Of a stretch of 64,000 bases of DNA, positions 61,923 through 64,000 are shown piece after piece (positions within the stretch are counted from its first letter, which is position 1; each line of letters starts with the position of its first letter). The DNA lies in the NCBI RefSeq assembly GCF_029028005.1, contig NZ_JAOTPO010000009.1, positions 1 through 64,000 on the forward strand, given 5' to 3'. This DNA comes from Alkalihalobacterium chitinilyticum. Lineage in GTDB: Bacteria; Bacillota; Bacilli; Bacillales; Bacillaceae_F. The translations under genes were made by a program, and so were the position numbers. A model generated the notes under the pieces. The model ran no database searches, was not told the origin of the DNA, and saw only the letters and a program-made list of their open reading frames with translations.

Positions 61923-63299
61923 ATGAACCACAAAGAGGTAGCTTCACAGCTCATTCCTCTCTTAGGAGGAAAAGACAACATTATTAGTGCAACCCATTGT
62001 GCGACACGTTTAAGAATCGTTTTACAAGACGACTCGAAAGCACAGAAAACTGAAATTGAGGAGTTAGATGGAGTGAAAGGAGCTTTCTTGAGCTCAGGAC
62101 AATTCCAAATCATATTTGGAACTGGTATCGTCAATAAAGTGTATGGCCCGTTTTCTGAAGAGGTCGGTTTAAAGGAGAAAGAAGCCGTTGATCATTCAGA
62201 AGCGGTGAAAAAGAAGATGAATCCGTTTGCGAGGTTCGCTCGTACATTATCAAACATCTTTGTTCCTATCATCCCGGCCATTGTTGCAGCTGGTCTATTA
62301 ATGGGACTGCTTGGAATGCTTCGAACCTTTGAATGGGTAGCTCCTGATAGTGCATTTATTGTTTTACTTGATATGTTTTCAAGTGCAGCCTTTATCATTC
62401 TTCCTATCCTAATTGGTGTTAGTGCAGCTAAAGAATTTGGAGGAAATCCTTATTTAGGAGCGGTTATCGGTGGAATTATGACGCACCCGGCCTTGTTAAA
62501 TCCATGGGGCCTAGGAAATGCTGAACCGGATATGCTTCCTTTCTTAGGTTTTGAAATTGCATTAATCGGTTACCAAGGAACAGTTATCCCTGTGTTACTT
62601 GCGGTCTATTTTATGAGTAAACTAGAAAAAGGACTTAGAAAAGTTGTTCCCAATTCAGTAGATTTATTAGTTGTTCCATTCATTACCATTATTGCTACCG
62701 GATTCGTTTCTCTAATGATCATCGGACCACTTGGTACATTTGTGGGTGATGGCATTACAACCATTTTAAACTTTGTTTATAACCATGTTGGGTTTGTAGC
62801 TGGATTATTGTTTGGTGGTACTTACTCTCTTATCGTACTTACAGGAGTACACCACAGTTTCCATGCCATTGAAGCAGGGTTAATTGCAAGTATTGGTATT
62901 AACTACTTACTTCCCATTTGGTCAATGGCCAACGTTGCACAAGGTGGAGCAGGACTTGCAGTATTCTTTAAAACGAAACGTGCAAAAACGAAAGAGATTG
63001 CATTACCTTCTGCTTTTTCCGCTTTCTTAGGTATTACAGAACCTGTTATTTTTGGGGTAAACTTAAGGTATCGTAGACCATTTATAGGAGCGATGATTGG
63101 TGGAGCTTTAGGTGGAGCTTATGTTGTATTCATGAATGTAGCAGCAACGGCATACGGCTTAACAGGTATCCCGATGATTGCGATTGTCTTACCACTCGGC
63201 ACAATTAACTTAATGAACTATTTAATTGGATTTGCGATTGCTCTAGTAGCTGCGTTTGTGGCTACGTGGATCTTAGGATTTAAAGAAGAGGAAAAATAA
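61923..63299 (+). CDS. PTS sugar transporter EIIBC, sucrose family
   Basis: 458 residues from the ATG at 61923 (TGGAGTGATT upstream). EIIB domain first, with the phosphorylated Cys26 in ISATHCATRLRIVL, then an EIIC domain with about ten helices and GVHHSFHAIEAGL and GITEPVIFGVNLRYRRPF, typical of the sucrose/glucoside EIIC class. No EIIA domain, so a separate EIIA (such as Crr-type) is needed. The fructokinase downstream supports sucrose as substrate, but trehalose-type relatives are similar. Confidence 0.9.
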   Translation: MNHKEVASQLIPLLGGKDNIISATHCATRLRIVLQDDSKAQKTEIEELDGVKGAFLSSGQFQIIFGTGIVNKVYGPFSEEVGLKEKEAVDHSEAVKKKMNPFARFARTLSNIFVPIIPAIVAAGLLMGLLGMLRTFEWVAPDSAFIVLLDMFSSAAFIILPILIGVSAAKEFGGNPYLGAVIGGIMTHPALLNPWGLGNAEPDMLPFLGFEIALIGYQGTVIPVLLAVYFMSKLEKGLRKVVPNSVDLLVVPFITIIATGFVSLMIIGPLGTFVGDGITTILNFVYNHVGFVAGLLFGGTYSLIVLTGVHHSFHAIEAGLIASIGINYLLPIWSMANVAQGGAGLAVFFKTKRAKTKEIALPSAFSAFLGITEPVIFGVNLRYRRPFIGAMIGGALGGAYVVFMNVAATAYGLTGIPMIAIVLPLGTINLMNYLIGFAIALVAAFVATWILGFKEEEK

Positions 63300-63302
63300 A
63301 TA

Positions 63303-63344
63303 GTTGAGAACAGGCGATTGATGCCTGTTCTTTTCTCAACTTTT
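63303..63344 (+). terminator. intercistronic hairpin before the fructokinase gene
   Basis: GTTGAGAACAGGC and GCCTGTTC-TTTT-CTCAAC form a long, bulged stem, followed by four Ts. Possibly a partial terminator that lowers kinase expression. Confidence 0.6.
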
Positions 63345-63361
63345 AATGGAGGGTTTACAAG

Positions 63362-64000
63362 ATGATGAAGCAAGGTGTCATTTCGTTAGGTGAGGCTTTA
63401 ATTGATTTTATCCCGTTAGATAAAGATAATATCTCATACCAGAAAAGTGCTGGTGGAGCGCCTGCAAATGTAGCCGTAGGACTTGCACGTTTAGGTGCGA
63501 AATCAACGTTTCTTGGAAAAGTAGGCGACGATGTCTTAGGGCATTTTTTAAAAACAACATTAGAGAAATATGGTGTACAGACCAACTACATGTACTTAGA
63601 CCAACAAACTCGAACGGGTGTTGTGTTCGTTACACTAGCAGCAGATGGAGAGCGTAGTTTTGATTTTTACATTAATCCAAGTGCGGATCAAATGTTAACA
63701 ACAGAAGAAATCACACCAGAACTTTTTGAGGAAAATAAAATCCTTCATTTCGGTTCAATTAGTTTAATCAATGATCCCGCGAGATCAGCTACGAAAAAAG
63801 CAGTAGCGCTTGCAAAAGAAAAAGGCATGCTCATTTCATACGACCCTAATTTACGCTTAAACTTGTGGCCGAGTGAAACAACAGCTAGAACAGCGATTAT
63901 CTCTATGCTTGATCAAACCGATGTTTTGAAAATCTCAGAGGAAGAACTGGAATTCATAACAGGCAAAAAAGATCTTGCCGAAGGGCTAGAAGCATTAGCT
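63362..64000 (+). CDS. scrK: fructokinase (PfkB family), 3' end beyond the window
   Basis: At least 213 residues; the end is cut off. PfkB family: SLGEALIDFIP, GGAPANVAVGLARLGAKSTF and GKVGDDVLG (signature 1), then SYDPNLRLNLWPS and LKISEEELEFITG. The C-terminal catalytic DTTGAGD motif lies outside. It phosphorylates fructose released from imported sucrose-6-phosphate. GGAGGG precedes the ATG at 63362; 63365 is the alternative. It follows the EIIBC gene. Confidence 0.9.
   Translation, partial: MMKQGVISLGEALIDFIPLDKDNISYQKSAGGAPANVAVGLARLGAKSTFLGKVGDDVLGHFLKTTLEKYGVQTNYMYLDQQTRTGVVFVTLAADGERSFDFYINPSADQMLTTEEITPELFEENKILHFGSISLINDPARSATKKAVALAKEKGMLISYDPNLRLNLWPSETTARTAIISMLDQTDVLKISEEELEFITGKKDLAEGLEALA

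Noticed and set aside
61835-62134. Minus-strand ORF of 99 residues at the start of the PTS gene
   Set aside because: It lies opposite the conserved EIIB domain and the leader terminator, and has no RBS.
1-64000. CRISPR arrays, prophage genes, transposase genes or restriction-modification systems
   Set aside because: No regularly spaced repeats, cas genes, phage structural genes, transposases or methyltransferase-nuclease pairs were found on either strand. The only mobile-element traces are the intron end and short intergenic repeats.

Overview
This window is chromosomal DNA from a low-GC, endospore-forming member of the Bacillaceae. The evidence is a cotD-type coat gene with a sigma-K-like promoter, a YjcZ-family sporulation peptide, and the block cotD - ypsA - gpsB - rnpB - ypsC, which is arranged as in Bacillus subtilis. 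Further support comes from ywaC, mrfAB (yprAB), ypwA, a CYP102-type P450 and many AGGAGG-type ribosome binding sites. An alkaliphilic or soil Bacillus relative is a reasonable guess, but the species cannot be fixed from the sequence alone. Most of the window is ordinary backbone, with accessory patches at about 1-3.7 kb, 9.3-15.3 kb and 41-49 kb.

Region by region. 0-3.7 kb: the 3' end of a group II intron, then a compact Tat operon (Tat-exported FAD amino acid/amine oxidase, exported RidA-like imine deaminase, TatA, TatC). 3.8-9.3 kb: nsrR divergent from hmp with two NsrR-like boxes, an MFS transporter, lhgO and a two-domain VOC protein. 9.3-12.5 kb: an amidohydrolase, a tRNA-like RNA element in the leader of a GNAT gene, a cluster of dispersed repeats and an unlisted 29-residue ORF. 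12.6-18 kb: a CYP102-like P450/flavodoxin fusion that lacks the NADPH-binding end, a glutathione peroxidase with an OhrR/MarR regulator, and a DUF418 protein. 18-28.3 kb: the (p)ppGpp synthetase ywaC, mrfA-mrfB DNA repair, a ferredoxin, cotD, ypsA, gpsB, an RNase H-like gene, RNase P RNA and the rRNA methyltransferase ypsC. 28.4-41 kb: a HesB-like protein, M32 carboxypeptidase, nitroreductase, aldehyde dehydrogenase, a tiny zinc-ribbon gene, an HD hydrolase, a GH18 protein, DUF4003, Nudix and several unknown small genes. 41-50 kb: an SUV3-like helicase, a lytic transglycosylase, a DUF4179 ectodomain protein, an aspartase/fumarase family lyase divergent from a hydroxypyruvate isomerase / tartronate semialdehyde reductase pair, and a lipoprotein glutathione peroxidase. 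50-56 kb: an NCS1 permease and sbcDC. 56-59.2 kb: a fatty-acid-type operon (acyl-CoA dehydrogenase, FabG-like SDR, HadA/HadB-like hydratase pair) with an operator inside its promoter. 59.3-64 kb: YjcZ, a CBS-ACT protein, then a sucrose-type system (antiterminator, RAT/terminator, EIIBC, fructokinase) that runs off the end.

Genes that appear to work together: the oxidase, RidA and TatAC, as an extracytoplasmic amino-acid-oxidation unit with its own export machinery; NsrR and Hmp for nitric oxide; OhrR and Gpx for peroxide; MrfA and MrfB for mitomycin-type lesions; SbcD and SbcC; and the antiterminator with the sugar PTS. The strongest candidates for something not yet described are the tRNA-like leader with an apparent ribosome-binding-site switch upstream of the GNAT gene, the oxidase-RidA-TatAC unit, the truncated P450 fusion and the 29-residue ORF.
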